From Candidatus Acetothermia bacterium (GTDB lineage Bacteria; Bipolaricaulota; Bipolaricaulia; RBG-16-55-9; JANLFV01), in the NCBI GenBank assembly GCA_024653345.1, contig JANLFV010000005.1, positions 64,790 through 128,789 of the forward strand: a DNA stretch of 64,000 bases, written 5' to 3'. Position numbers and translations under genes: made by a program. This document shows, one piece after another, positions 33,206-41,969 of this stretch (positions are counted from its first letter, which is position 1; every line of letters begins with the position of its first letter). The notes under the pieces are model-generated. The model did not search any database. It saw only the letters and a list, made by a program, of their open reading frames with translations, and was not told the DNA's origin.

Positions 33206-34081
33206 TCATCTCGTCTGGAGCAATTGCTCTTGGGGGATCTCTTCGATCGCGATCCCCTTCATCGGCTCGCCCAGGCCGGCACTGATCTCGGCCAACTTCT
33301 GGGGATCGCTGTAGTAGGTGACGGCCTGGACGATCGCCCTAGCCCGCCGCTCCGGGTCGCTCGACTTGAAGATCCCGCTCCCCACGAAGACCCCGTCCGC
33401 CCCGAGCTGCATCATCATCGCCGCATCGGCTGGGGTGGCAATTCCGCCCGCAGCGAAGTTCACCACCGGGAGCCGGCCGGCCTCGACGATCGCCTGGAGG
33501 ACCGCGAGCGGGGCGCCCAGCTCCTTCGCATACTCGACCAGCTCCTCCTCGGGCATGTGCTGGGCCTCGCGGACCTGCTTGTTGATCAACCGCATGTGCC
33601 GGACGGCCTCGATCACATTCCCCGTCCCCGCCTCCCCCTTGGTCCGGAGCATCGCCGCCCCCTCGGCCAGCCGGCGGGCCGCCTCCCCCAGGTCGCGACA
33701 GCCGCAGACGAACGGCACCCTGAAGCGCCACTTGTCGATGTGGTGCCAGGGATCGGCGGGGGTGAGCACTTCGGATTCATCGATGTAGTCCACTCCGAGG
33801 GCCTCGAGGATCTGGGCCTCGACAAAGTGGCCGATCCGGACCTTGGCCATCACCGGGATGGAGACCGCGGCCTGAATCTCCTTAATCTTCTGAGGATCGG
33901 CCATCCTCGCCACCCCTCCTGCGGCACGGATGTCGGCGGGCACGCGCTCGAGGGCCATCACCGCCACTGCTCCGGCCTCCTCGGCGATCCGGGCCTGCTC
34001 GGCGTTCGTCACGTCCATGATCACGCCCCCCTTGAGCATCTCGGCCAGCCCGCTCTTCACCTTGAAGGTCCCGCGTTCCAT
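33206..34081 (-). CDS. pdxS: pyridoxal 5'-phosphate synthase lyase subunit
   Basis: A 291-residue (beta/alpha)8 PLP synthase. [38 protein letters not shown], active-site lysine in [24 protein letters not shown], and [20 protein letters not shown] with phosphate-binding [11 protein letters not shown]. It builds PLP from ribose-5-phosphate, glyceraldehyde-3-phosphate and ammonia. GGAGGGAGG precedes ATG 34081 and a promoter lies just upstream. Confidence 0.97.
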   Translation of the reverse strand: MERGTFKVKSGLAEMLKGGVIMDVTNAEQARIAEEAGAVAVMALERVPADIRAAGGVARMADPQKIKEIQAAVSIPVMAKVRIGHFVEAQILEALGVDYIDESEVLTPADPWHHIDKWRFRVPFVCGCRDLGEAARRLAEGAAMLRTKGEAGTGNVIEAVRHMRLINKQVREAQHMPEEELVEYAKELGAPLAVLQAIVEAGRLPVVNFAAGGIATPADAAMMMQLGADGVFVGSGIFKSSDPERRARAIVQAVTYYSDPQKLAEISAGLGEPMKGIAIEEIPQEQLLQTR

Positions 34082-34114
34082 TCCTCCCTCCTTTTCTCAC
34101 CAGATTGCACTGGA

Positions 34115-34143
34115 ATTATACCGACCCTGCCGGACTACCTCAA
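34115..34143 (-). promoter_or_regulatory. pdxST promoter
   Basis: Minus-strand TTGAGG (34138-34143), 17-base spacer, TATAAT (34115-34120). A CTCCCC/GGGGAG hairpin (34160-34176), resembling the dispersed repeat, lies just upstream. Confidence 0.6.
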
Positions 34144-34201
34144 GGGGACGGGCAAGGATCTCCCCGCCCCGGGGAGAGGAAACTGGGCTCCTCAGCGCGG
34201 G

Positions 34202-34825
34202 TCAGCTGGCGGCGGGCGCCGCGAGGGCGCGAGCGATCGCCTCTCGCCCGATCCTCCAGGCCCGGAGGTTCACCTCGGCGAAGCGGGGTGCGAACGCCTC
34301 TATCCGCTCCTCCAGGGCCGCGACGGGGAAGGGGAGGAGCTCAGTCGCGCTGAGCGCCCCGAGCATCACCATGTTCAGCGCCAGGGGGGAGCCGGCCTCC
34401 TGGGCCAGGGCCGTCGCGTCGAGCTTGAGGAACTGCTTCACATGCCCCTTGACCTCCGCGAAGGCCCGCTCGAGGTCGGGATATCTCCCCAAGCGGAGCG
34501 AGACGGTGATCGGCCTGATCGGATGGGTGTTGGTGATCACCCAGCCCTTTGGGGAGACCTTCTTTAGGGGGCCGAGCGCGCGGAGGGCCTCGAGCGGCTC
34601 GAAGGCCAGGAGCAGATCGGCCGCGCCCCGGCCGAGGATCGGGCTCCGATAGCCCCCGAGCAGGACCGCCGTCTCCACGATCCCCCCGCGCTGGGCCATC
34701 CCGTGAACCTCGCTCACGAGGGCCTCGACGCCCGAGCGGAGGGCCGCCTCGCCCAAGAGCCGGGCGGCGGTCAGCGAGCCCTGGCCCCCGACACCGATCA
34801 GATAAACCTTCAGCCGCTCAGGCAA
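34202..34825 (-). CDS. iorB: indolepyruvate:ferredoxin oxidoreductase, beta subunit
   Basis: A 207-residue gamma-domain subunit of 2-oxoacid:ferredoxin oxidoreductases: VYLIGVGGQGSLTAARLLGE, SEVHGMAQRGG, VITNTHPI and NMVMLGALSATELLPF. The true start is TTG 34825, with GAGGAGGAG 7 bases upstream, overlapping the stop of the preceding flavoprotein gene. Longer frames upstream are out-of-frame read-through. It works with IorA to convert aromatic 2-oxoacids to acyl-CoA. Confidence 0.88.
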   Translation of the reverse strand: MPERLKVYLIGVGGQGSLTAARLLGEAALRSGVEALVSEVHGMAQRGGIVETAVLLGGYRSPILGRGAADLLLAFEPLEALRALGPLKKVSPKGWVITNTHPIRPITVSLRLGRYPDLERAFAEVKGHVKQFLKLDATALAQEAGSPLALNMVMLGALSATELLPFPVAALEERIEAFAPRFAEVNLRAWRIGREAIARALAAPAAS

Positions 34826-36596
34826 CGGCTTTCTCCTCCTCCACTTCCGCCTCGACGAGGGCGTCGTTCGGGCAGAGCTGGGCGCAGACCCCACAGCCGT
34901 TGCACAGGACCTCATCGACTGCGATCTGGCCGTCGTCGGTGAGGGCGAGGGCCGGGCAGGCGAAGGTGTCGAGACAAGCGTTGCAGTTCGCGCACAGGCC
35001 GCAGGCCAGGCACCGCCGGGCCTCGGCGCGGGCCGCGGGCTCGTCGAGCCCGAGCTCGACCGGCCGGAAGTCCGCGATCCGCTCGCCCGCGGGAGCCTGG
35101 GGGAGCTCGACCCGCCGCTCCTCGGGGACCTCCGGAGGGTGATAGCGCTCCTCGCGCTCCGCATCGGCAGGGGAGTAGAAGCAGACCTTCTTGGCCTCCT
35201 TGGGGCGGAGGTAGCGGTCGATCCCGGCTGCAGCCCGCTTCCCGGCGGCGATCGCCGCGATGACCGTCGCCGGGCCACTCACTAGGTCCCCTCCGGCGAA
35301 GAGCTTCTCGACCGAGGTCATCATCCGGTCGTCCACCTCGATCCAGCCGTGGCTGGCCCGGGCTAGGCTCAGGCCCTGCCAGGGGCGGGGGTCCATCTCC
35401 TGGCCGATGGCCACGATCGCGGTCTCCGCCTCGAGTGCGAATTCCGAGCCGGGGATCGGGACCGGCCGCCGGCGGCCGCTGGCGTCCGGCTCCCCCAGCT
35501 CGGTGCGGACCAGTTCAATCCCGCGCAACCGGCCGTCGTCGGTAACGAACCGCACAGGCGAGACCAGCTCGAGCAGCTCGATCCCCTCAGCCTCGGCCTG
35601 CTCGAGTTGCTCGTGGTGGGCCGGCAGCTCGGCCCGCGAGCGACGATACAAGATGGCGACCTTTCGCCCTCCCAGCCGGAGGGCAGAGCGCGCGCTGTCG
35701 AGGGCCGCGTCCCCTCCACCGATCACGACTACGCGGGGCCCGACGTGCGGCCGCTCCCAGCCGAGGTTCACCCCGCGCAGGAAACGGAGGCCCTCGACCA
35801 CTCCTTCGGCCTCCTCACCTGGAATCCCTAACCGGAGGCCGCGCTGCGCCCCGACGGCGAGGAAGACGGCCTCGTAGCGCTGGAGCAGTTCTTCCAGGGG
35901 GACATCCTCGCCGACCTGGATCTTCCCTCTGAAGGTCACGCCCAGCTCGAGGACCTCTTCGAGCTCCTCCTCCAGGACGGCCCGCGGAAGGCGATACTCC
36001 GGAATCCCGCTCAGCATCAGCCCGCCCGGCTTTGCCAGCCGGTCGAAGACCGTCACGGAGTAGCCGCGAAGGCGGAGGTCGTGAGCTGCGGTCAACCCAG
36101 CCGGGCCGGCCCCGATCACCGCGACCTTGTGGCCGTTCTCTGCGATTTCGGCCCGCAGCTCGTCGAGGACCCTCCCGCGGAGCTCGGGGGTGACTCGCTC
36201 GGCCGCAAACCGCTTCAGGGCGTTGATCGCGATCGGCTGGTCGTAATCGCCCCGGATGCAGGCGGCCTCGCAGGGGTGGGGGCAGACCCAGCCCAGGGTC
36301 CGGGGGAAGGGGACGCGCGAGCGGATCAGCCGATAGGCCTCCTCATCGAGGCCAGCGGCGATCAGCCCGATGTAGCCCTGGACGCAGATGTTCGCCGGGC
36401 AGGCGGCAACGCAGGGCGGGAGGAGCATCTTCCGGGCTGGCCCGCTCCGGACCTTCTGGAGCGACCGGAAGGACTGATACAACAGCTCGCGCGGGACGGG
36501 GCAGCGGAAGCCCGGCTCGCCGTTCCAGCAGACCTTGCACCTCGTCGAATCGAGACGGACGAGCGCCACCTCAACCTCCGGAGCTGAGGAGGACAC
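34818..36596 (-). CDS. GltD-like FAD oxidoreductase with C-terminal 2[4Fe-4S] ferredoxin domain
   Basis: A 592-residue protein. An N-terminal cysteine-rich Fe-S region (CPANICVQGYIGL, CPHPCEAACIRGDYDQ) as in the glutamate synthase small subunit is followed by FAD (VAVIGAGPAGLTAAHDL) and NAD(P) (VVVIGGGDAALDSARSAL) domains. It ends with two ferredoxin clusters (CLACGLCANCNAC and CNGCGVCAQLCP). It lies between iorA and iorB and overlaps both, so it probably exchanges electrons between NAD(P)H and the Ior enzyme. The ferredoxin domain normally sits on IorA. Confidence 0.87.
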   Translation of the reverse strand: MSSSAPEVEVALVRLDSTRCKVCWNGEPGFRCPVPRELLYQSFRSLQKVRSGPARKMLLPPCVAACPANICVQGYIGLIAAGLDEEAYRLIRSRVPFPRTLGWVCPHPCEAACIRGDYDQPIAINALKRFAAERVTPELRGRVLDELRAEIAENGHKVAVIGAGPAGLTAAHDLRLRGYSVTVFDRLAKPGGLMLSGIPEYRLPRAVLEEELEEVLELGVTFRGKIQVGEDVPLEELLQRYEAVFLAVGAQRGLRLGIPGEEAEGVVEGLRFLRGVNLGWERPHVGPRVVVIGGGDAALDSARSALRLGGRKVAILYRRSRAELPAHHEQLEQAEAEGIELLELVSPVRFVTDDGRLRGIELVRTELGEPDASGRRRPVPIPGSEFALEAETAIVAIGQEMDPRPWQGLSLARASHGWIEVDDRMMTSVEKLFAGGDLVSGPATVIAAIAAGKRAAAGIDRYLRPKEAKKVCFYSPADAEREERYHPPEVPEERRVELPQAPAGERIADFRPVELGLDEPAARAEARRCLACGLCANCNACLDTFACPALALTDDGQIAVDEVLCNGCGVCAQLCPNDALVEAEVEEEKAVA

Positions 36597-38247
36597 AGGG
36601 ATGGCGAGAGATGACGGCCGTGACCTCCTCCTCGCTCTCTTTCAGCGCTTCCTCGAAGACCGCCGTGGCCTTCTGTAGGTCGACGGGATCGACTATGTGC
36701 ACATGCCTCACACCACAGCCTTGAAGGAGGGTCTCGATCGGGACCGCGGGCGCGGGCCCGGTCGCGCAGAACTCGAGCCCGGGATGGGGCTGAAGGCCGG
36801 TCATCGCCGTCGTCCGGTTGTCGAGGACGACCACCAGGAACTTGTGCCGGTTGTGCACGGCATTGACGATCGCCGGTATCCCGGCGTGGAAGAGGGTCGA
36901 GTCGCCGATGAACGCGATCACCCGCTGGTCGCTGGCCCGGGAGAAGCCTCCGGCCGTCCCGACGGACGAGCCCATGCAGAGCAAATGGTCGGCCATCGCG
37001 AGCGGCGGGAGGAGGCCGAGCGTGTAGCAGCCGATGTCGGTGGCGAAGATCGTCTTCTCGAACTCCGCGCCCAGGGCCAGCTTGAGCGCATAGTAGCTGG
37101 CCCGATGGGGGCAGCCGGGGCAGAGGACCGGCGGGCGGTCAGGGAGCCGATCGGGGCTCGTCCAGACCGGCTCAGGCTCGCTGTCACGGAGGCCCAGAAC
37201 TTCAGCGATCGCGCTCCGCACCCGATCGGGGTCATACTCGTAGAGCCGGGAGAGGCCGCCCGTCCCCTTCCCATAGATCTTGACCTTCAGCTCCAATTCC
37301 TGGGCCAGGGCCCGCAGGCTCCTCTCCAGGACCGGCTCGAGCTCCTCCACCACCAGGGCTCGCTCGACCGACCCCAGGAAGCGTGCCACGAGCTTCCTGG
37401 GTAGTGGATGGCTCATCCCGAGCTTGAGGACGCTCACCCGCCCCTCAACGCCCAAATCCTCCAGGGCATCGCGCACATAGCTGTAGGAGACGCCCGAGGT
37501 CACGATCCCCAGCTCCTCCCCCTCACCGAGGACGAAGTTGAACGGCGATTCCTCGGCCCTCGCCTCGGCCCGCTCGAGCCGCTCCAGGAGGAGCTTATGC
37601 AGCGGCCTGGCGACTGAGGGGACGATGACGAACCTGAAAGGGTCCTTGTGAAAGCGGCCCTTCACCTTCCGGTCCTCCGGGGCGGGCAGCGGCCCGACTT
37701 CCACCCCGGCCCGGCTGTGAGAGACCCTGGTGGTCGTCCTTAACAGGACCGGCAGCTCGAGCTCCTCGGAGAGGGGGAAGGCCGCTTTCGCCATCGCATA
37801 GGCCTCCTGAGGGTCGGCCGGCTCGAGGAGCGGCGCGCCGGCGAGGAGGGCATAGTAGCGGTTGTCCTGCTCGTTCTGGGAGGAGTGCATGCTCGGGTCG
37901 TCCGCGGTCACCACCACCAGCCCGGCCCGGGTCCCGGTGTAGAGCGTGCTCATGAACGCGTCCGCGGCCACATTCAGCCCGACATGCTTCATCGCCACGA
38001 GCGCGCGGACCCCGCAGAGCGCCGCGGCCGTGGCCAGCTCGAGCGCCACCTTCTCGTTGACCGAATACTCGAAGTAGATCCCGGTCTCCCGAGCCGACCG
38101 AGCGAGCGTGTCGCCGATCTCCGAGGCCGGTGTCCCGGGATAGGTCGTGGCGAACCCCAAGCCGGCCTCGAGCGCCCCGCGGGCGATCGCCTCATTCCCC
38201 AGCAGGAGGAGCCTCTCGCCCTTCTTCTCCTTCAATGCCCGCGGCAT
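36571..38247 (-). CDS. iorA: indolepyruvate:ferredoxin oxidoreductase, alpha subunit (no ferredoxin domain)
   Basis: A 558-residue TPP-dependent subunit: TYPGTPASEIGD, YSVNEKVALELATAAALCG, MKHVGLNVAADAFMS, CPGCPHRASYYAL and the TPP motif GDSTLFHAGIPAIVNAVHN. The usual C-terminal 2[4Fe-4S] domain is absent. The protein ends at HPCVLLSSGG, and equivalent cysteines are on the next gene's product. ATG 38247 lies 9 bases after a TGATATAAT box, suggesting a leaderless mRNA (GTG 38256 would precede the transcript start). Confidence 0.9.
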   Translation of the reverse strand: MPRALKEKKGERLLLLGNEAIARGALEAGLGFATTYPGTPASEIGDTLARSARETGIYFEYSVNEKVALELATAAALCGVRALVAMKHVGLNVAADAFMSTLYTGTRAGLVVVTADDPSMHSSQNEQDNRYYALLAGAPLLEPADPQEAYAMAKAAFPLSEELELPVLLRTTTRVSHSRAGVEVGPLPAPEDRKVKGRFHKDPFRFVIVPSVARPLHKLLLERLERAEARAEESPFNFVLGEGEELGIVTSGVSYSYVRDALEDLGVEGRVSVLKLGMSHPLPRKLVARFLGSVERALVVEELEPVLERSLRALAQELELKVKIYGKGTGGLSRLYEYDPDRVRSAIAEVLGLRDSEPEPVWTSPDRLPDRPPVLCPGCPHRASYYALKLALGAEFEKTIFATDIGCYTLGLLPPLAMADHLLCMGSSVGTAGGFSRASDQRVIAFIGDSTLFHAGIPAIVNAVHNRHKFLVVVLDNRTTAMTGLQPHPGLEFCATGPAPAVPIETLLQGCGVRHVHIVDPVDLQKATAVFEEALKESEEEVTAVISRHPCVLLSSGG

Positions 38248-38256
38248 AGGGCTCAC

Positions 38257-38265
38257 ATTATATCA
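38257..38265 (-). promoter_or_regulatory. extended -10 promoter of the ior cluster
   Basis: Minus-strand TGATATAAT, identical to the boxes before mnmA and the FG-GAP gene. The ATG follows 9 bases later. Confidence 0.55.
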
Positions 38266-38298
38266 GGAGGCCCGAGCGCGTGCAGTCGCGGGCGCGCG

Positions 38299-38328
38299 TT
38301 GACGCCGGTCCGGCGTTTGGGATAAGAT
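38299..38328 (+). promoter_or_regulatory. promoter of the MFS gene
   Basis: TTGACG (38299-38304), 18-base spacer, TAAGAT (38323-38328). It is divergent from the ior promoter, and the ATG at 38344 follows 15 bases later. Confidence 0.5.
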
Positions 38329-38343
38329 CCGGCCTATCCGGGG

Positions 38344-39645
38344 ATGGCCGGCACGAGCGGGGTCGAGGAGGTCCTCACCAGGGAGGTGGCAGGGCCGCGG
38401 CGGCTGGTCCGCGCGCTCCGCTCCAGGAACTATCGCCTCTACTTCGGCGGCCAGGGGCTCTCGCTCATCGGGACCTGGATGCAACGGGTGGCCATGAGCT
38501 GGCTGGTCTATCGCCTCACCGGCTCGACGCTCCTCTTGGGCGTGGTCGGCTTCGCCAGCCAGATTCCGACCTTCATCTTCGCCCCCTTCGCCGGGGTCCT
38601 GGCCGATCGTGTGAATCGCCGGACGGTGATCATCGTGACCCAGGCGCTCGCCATGCTCCAAGCACTGCTCCTGGCGGCGCTAGTCCTCACGGGCGCGATC
38701 GCGGTCTGGCAGATCGTCGTTCTGGGGGTCTTCCTGGGCGTGATCAATGCCTTCGACATGCCGGTCCGCCAATCGTTCGTGGTGGAGATGGTCGAGAATA
38801 AGGAGGATCTGGGGAATGCGATCGCCCTCAACTCCTCGATGGTGAACGGCGCGCGGCTGATCGGCCCCTCGATCGCCGGGGTGCTCGTGGCCGCCGTGGG
38901 GGAGGGGATCTGCTTCCTCATCAACGGGCTGAGCTACCTTGCCGTGATCGCGGCCCTGCTCGCGATGACGATCACGCGCCACGAGGTCCGGCCCCAGGGG
39001 CCCCACGGCTGGCGCGGGCTGCGGGAGGGCTTCCTCTACGCCTTCAACTTTGCCCCGATCAAGGCCGTCCTGCTGCTCTTGGCCCTGGTGAGCCTGGTGG
39101 GGATGCCCTACACGGTCCTCATGCCGGTCTTCGCCCAGGAGATCCTCCGCGGCGGGCCGAGCACCCTCGGCTTCCTCATGGGTGCCACGGGCGTCGGAGC
39201 CATGCTGGGCGGGATCTATCTGGCCTCGCGGCGGAGCGTCCTCGGCCTGGGAAGGTTCATCCCGCTCGCCACGGGGATCTTCGGCCTCGGCCTTGTGGCC
39301 TTCTCCCTCTCCCGCGCCCTGTGGCTCTCGCTACTCCTCCTGCTGGTCGTCGGCTTCGGGATGACCGCCCAGGCGGCCTCGAGCAACACCGTCCTCCAGA
39401 CGATCGTCGAGGAGGACAAGCGGGGGAGATTGATGAGCTTCTACACGATGGCCTTCATGGGGATGGTCCCCTTCGGTAGCCTGCTCGCCGGGGGCCTGGC
39501 CAGCCTGATCGGGACCCCGCGGACGGTGATGGTCGGCGGCTTGGTCTCCATCGCGGGCGGGCTCCTCTTCATCCAGCGGATCTCGGCCTATCTGCGGCGA
39601 GAGACGGCCCCCCAGAAGGTCTGCGAGATCTGGAAGAGCAGATGA
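38344..39645 (+). CDS. MFS transporter, EntS/enterobactin-exporter-like
   Basis: A 433-residue polytopic protein with about 11-12 hydrophobic helices. Features of the MFS_3/EntS group: LRSRNYRLYFGGQGLSLIGT, MSWLVYRLTGS, the loop motif GVLADRVNRRTVII, and FDMPVRQSFVVEMV with LGNAIALNSSMVNGARLIGP. It is likely a drug or siderophore-type exporter, substrate unknown. It begins a plus-strand run that continues into the M28 peptidase. Confidence 0.85.
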   Translation: MAGTSGVEEVLTREVAGPRRLVRALRSRNYRLYFGGQGLSLIGTWMQRVAMSWLVYRLTGSTLLLGVVGFASQIPTFIFAPFAGVLADRVNRRTVIIVTQALAMLQALLLAALVLTGAIAVWQIVVLGVFLGVINAFDMPVRQSFVVEMVENKEDLGNAIALNSSMVNGARLIGPSIAGVLVAAVGEGICFLINGLSYLAVIAALLAMTITRHEVRPQGPHGWRGLREGFLYAFNFAPIKAVLLLLALVSLVGMPYTVLMPVFAQEILRGGPSTLGFLMGATGVGAMLGGIYLASRRSVLGLGRFIPLATGIFGLGLVAFSLSRALWLSLLLLLVVGFGMTAQAASSNTVLQTIVEEDKRGRLMSFYTMAFMGMVPFGSLLAGGLASLIGTPRTVMVGGLVSIAGGLLFIQRISAYLRRETAPQKVCEIWKSR

Positions 39646-39658
39646 TCGGCCTTCCGGG

Positions 39659-40855
39659 ATGGCTCCCCGGCCCGGCATGGCGAGTGCGATGATGCCCCGC
39701 TTCTCTCCTCAGAGGCTGATCAGCCATGTCGAGGCCCTCGCCGGCCTCATCGGGCCGCGGGGGACCGGGCGAGCGGCTGAGGCGCGGGCCGCGAGCTGGC
39801 TCTGCGAGCGGCTCCGGGCTCTCGGACTGAGCCCTGCGGAAGAGCGCTTCCGGGCCGTCGCCGATATGAACTGGTTCCCCATCTCCGCCGCCGCGCTCAG
39901 CCTAAGCGGTGTGGTCCTCTACCCCTGGGCAGCTTGGCTCGCGGGGCTCCTCGCCTCCCTGGCGGTGGCGGTCCTCTGGTGCGCGCTCACCCGCGCCGAC
40001 AGCCCGCTCCGGCTTCTGCTGCCCCATGTCGCGAGCCGGAATGTCCGCGCTGCTATCCCGCCGCGCGGGAGGGTCGAGCGGAGGGTCGTGCTCCTCTCCC
40101 ATCTCGACAGCAACCGCTGCCGGTTCGCCTGGCGGGCGGGGAAGGCCCGAACAGCGAGGCTCGGCTCGGGCGCGACGCTCGCGATCTACGGCCTGAATGG
40201 GCTGCTCTACCTTCTCGGGGCGGCGAGCGGGTGGAAGTGGCCTTATTGGGCCTCGCTCCCCGGCGCGGGCTACGCCCTGGCGACGCTGCTCCTCCTGATC
40301 GCAGAGCTGGGCCAGCCCTACTCGCCCGGGGCGAACGACAACGCTTCCGGAGTGGCGGTGAACCTGGAGCTGGCGGGCCGGCTCGCACGGGAGCCGCTCG
40401 ACCGGACCGAGGTCTGGCACCTCTTCACCGGCGCGGAGGAGGTCGATCATCGCGGGCTGAAGCTCTTCCTGGAGAGGGAGAAAGGGCTGCGCGAGGCCTG
40501 GTTCATCGATCTGGAGGGGGTCGGCTCGGGCGAGCTCTGCTACCTCGTCGAGGCCGGGCTGATCAGGCGCTATCGGCCTGATCCGGAGCTCCTCGCCGTT
40601 GCAGAGCAAGTCGCGGCCCGCCGCGCGGAGCTGGGAGTGAGCCCGGCAAGGACGCTGGTGGTCGACGAGGTCCAGACCCTGCGGAGGCTCGGCTATCGGG
40701 CGATCACGATCGCGGGGCGGGACGAGCGGACGGCCTCGCTCCCCCATTGGCACACTGCTGAGGATGTGGTAGAGAATGTCTCAGGCGAGGCGCTCGTCCA
40801 GGCCGCGGAGTTCGTCTGGGCCATGCTCGAGGCGCTTGACCGGCAGGAGGGATGA
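39659..40855 (+). CDS. membrane-anchored M28-family metallopeptidase
   Basis: A 398-residue protein with two hydrophobic regions, WFPISAAALSLSGVVLYPWA and its continuation (about residues 73-110) and ATLAIYGLNGLLYLLGA (about 175-190), inserted in an aminopeptidase fold. Zinc ligands appear in LLSHLDS, PGANDNASGVAV, TGAEEVDHRG and LPHWHT. It is probably a membrane-associated aminopeptidase. The exact start is uncertain: ATG 39659 or 39677, neither with a good ribosome site. Confidence 0.75.
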   Translation: MAPRPGMASAMMPRFSPQRLISHVEALAGLIGPRGTGRAAEARAASWLCERLRALGLSPAEERFRAVADMNWFPISAAALSLSGVVLYPWAAWLAGLLASLAVAVLWCALTRADSPLRLLLPHVASRNVRAAIPPRGRVERRVVLLSHLDSNRCRFAWRAGKARTARLGSGATLAIYGLNGLLYLLGAASGWKWPYWASLPGAGYALATLLLLIAELGQPYSPGANDNASGVAVNLELAGRLAREPLDRTEVWHLFTGAEEVDHRGLKLFLEREKGLREAWFIDLEGVGSGELCYLVEAGLIRRYRPDPELLAVAEQVAARRAELGVSPARTLVVDEVQTLRRLGYRAITIAGRDERTASLPHWHTAEDVVENVSGEALVQAAEFVWAMLEALDRQEG

Positions 40856-40856
40856 G

Positions 40857-41879
40857 ATGAAGGCGCTCGTGACCGGGGCCACAGGGTTCATCGGGGCAAA
40901 CATCGTCCGGGCATTGCTGGAGAGGAACTATCGCGTGAGGGCGCTCGTCCGACCTGACTCCAACAAGAGGAACCTTGAGGGGCTAGAGGTCGAGCTAGCG
41001 GTGGGCGATGTCCGCGATCTCGGCTCGATTCGGAGGGCGCTCGAGGGCTGCTCGCTCCTCTTCCACGGAGCGGCCCTTTACTCCTTCTGGGTCCGGCCAA
41101 GGAGCCTGATCTACGAGGTCAACGTCGAGGGGACACGGAACGCGCTCCAAGCGGCGCTAGAGCGGGGTGTGGAGCGAGTGGTCTACACCAGCTCGGTCGC
41201 CGCGCTCGGCCTCCCGCGGGATCGGGAGCCGGCGGACGAGCGGACCCCGGTCGAGCCGGAGACCATCGTGAGCGACTACAAGCGGAGCAAGTATCTGGCC
41301 CAGCAGGTGGCGCTGGAGTTCGCGAAGAAGCTGCCGGTGGTCATCGTCAATCCGAGCTTCCCCGTCGGGCCATACGACATCAAGCCCACGCCGACCGGGC
41401 GGGTGATCGTGGACTTCCTCAACCGGAGGATGCCGGCCTATGTCGAGACGGGGATGAATGTGGTCGATGTCGAGGATGTGGCGCTGGGCCATCTCCTGGC
41501 CGCGGAGAAGGGGAGGGTCGGGGAGTGCTACATCCTCGGCGGGGAGAACCTGACGATGCGGGAGCTGCTAGCTCTTCTCGAGGAGATCACCGGCCTCCGT
41601 GCGCCGTGGGTCAGGCTCCCCTATTATCCGATCCTGGCGGCCTCTTACCTGAACGCGGCCTGGTGCGCGCTCACCGGGACGGTCCCGCGGATGACGCCGG
41701 AGACGATCCGCATGTCGCGCCACTACATGTTCTACGACCCGGGGAAGGCCGTGCGCGAGCTGGGCTTCCCCCAGACTCCGGCGCGCGAGGCCCTCCGGAA
41801 GGCGGTCGAGTGGTTCAAAGCGAACGGCTATGTCTCACCGCGAGCGGGAGATCGTCCCCGCCGCCCTGATCCGGGCTAG
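40857..41879 (+). CDS. hpnA: hopanoid-associated sugar epimerase-like NAD-dependent oxidoreductase
   Basis: A 340-residue extended short-chain dehydrogenase. NAD motif VTGATGFIGANIVRALL, active-site YxxxK in SDYKRSKYLAQQ, and the HpnA-specific stretch VNPSFPVGPYDIKPTPTGRV with ILGGENLTMRELLALLEEIT. HpnA members are linked to hopanoid side-chain synthesis, but no other hopanoid gene is here. ATG 40857 has a CAGGAGG site, 1 base after the peptidase stop; the longer frame from 40776 is read-through. The tail after KANGYVSPRAG looks non-conserved. Confidence 0.82.
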   Translation: MKALVTGATGFIGANIVRALLERNYRVRALVRPDSNKRNLEGLEVELAVGDVRDLGSIRRALEGCSLLFHGAALYSFWVRPRSLIYEVNVEGTRNALQAALERGVERVVYTSSVAALGLPRDREPADERTPVEPETIVSDYKRSKYLAQQVALEFAKKLPVVIVNPSFPVGPYDIKPTPTGRVIVDFLNRRMPAYVETGMNVVDVEDVALGHLLAAEKGRVGECYILGGENLTMRELLALLEEITGLRAPWVRLPYYPILAASYLNAAWCALTGTVPRMTPETIRMSRHYMFYDPGKAVRELGFPQTPAREALRKAVEWFKANGYVSPRAGDRPRRPDPG

Positions 41880-41908
41880 TGCTCTGTTGCACTTCCGTTG
41901 ATCAGGGG

Positions 41909-41945
41909 CTTCTCCTCCCCTAGAGGGAGACCTGCCTACGGAGGC
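41909..41945 (+). repeat. degenerate dispersed repeat between convergent genes
   Basis: CTTCTCCTCCCCTAGAGGGA and GACCTGCCTACGGAGGCG match the arrangement at 44954-44985 (CTTCCTCTCCCCAGTGGGAG, GCGCGCCTACGAGG). It lies between the hpnA-like gene and the PLD gene. Confidence 0.4.
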
Positions 41946-41969
41946 GTTCAAACCAAGCGTAACGGAGCG

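Noticed and set aside
39509-40757. Long minus-strand frames across the M28 peptidase
   Set aside because: They lack motifs and start signals, while the plus strand has all M28 metal ligands.
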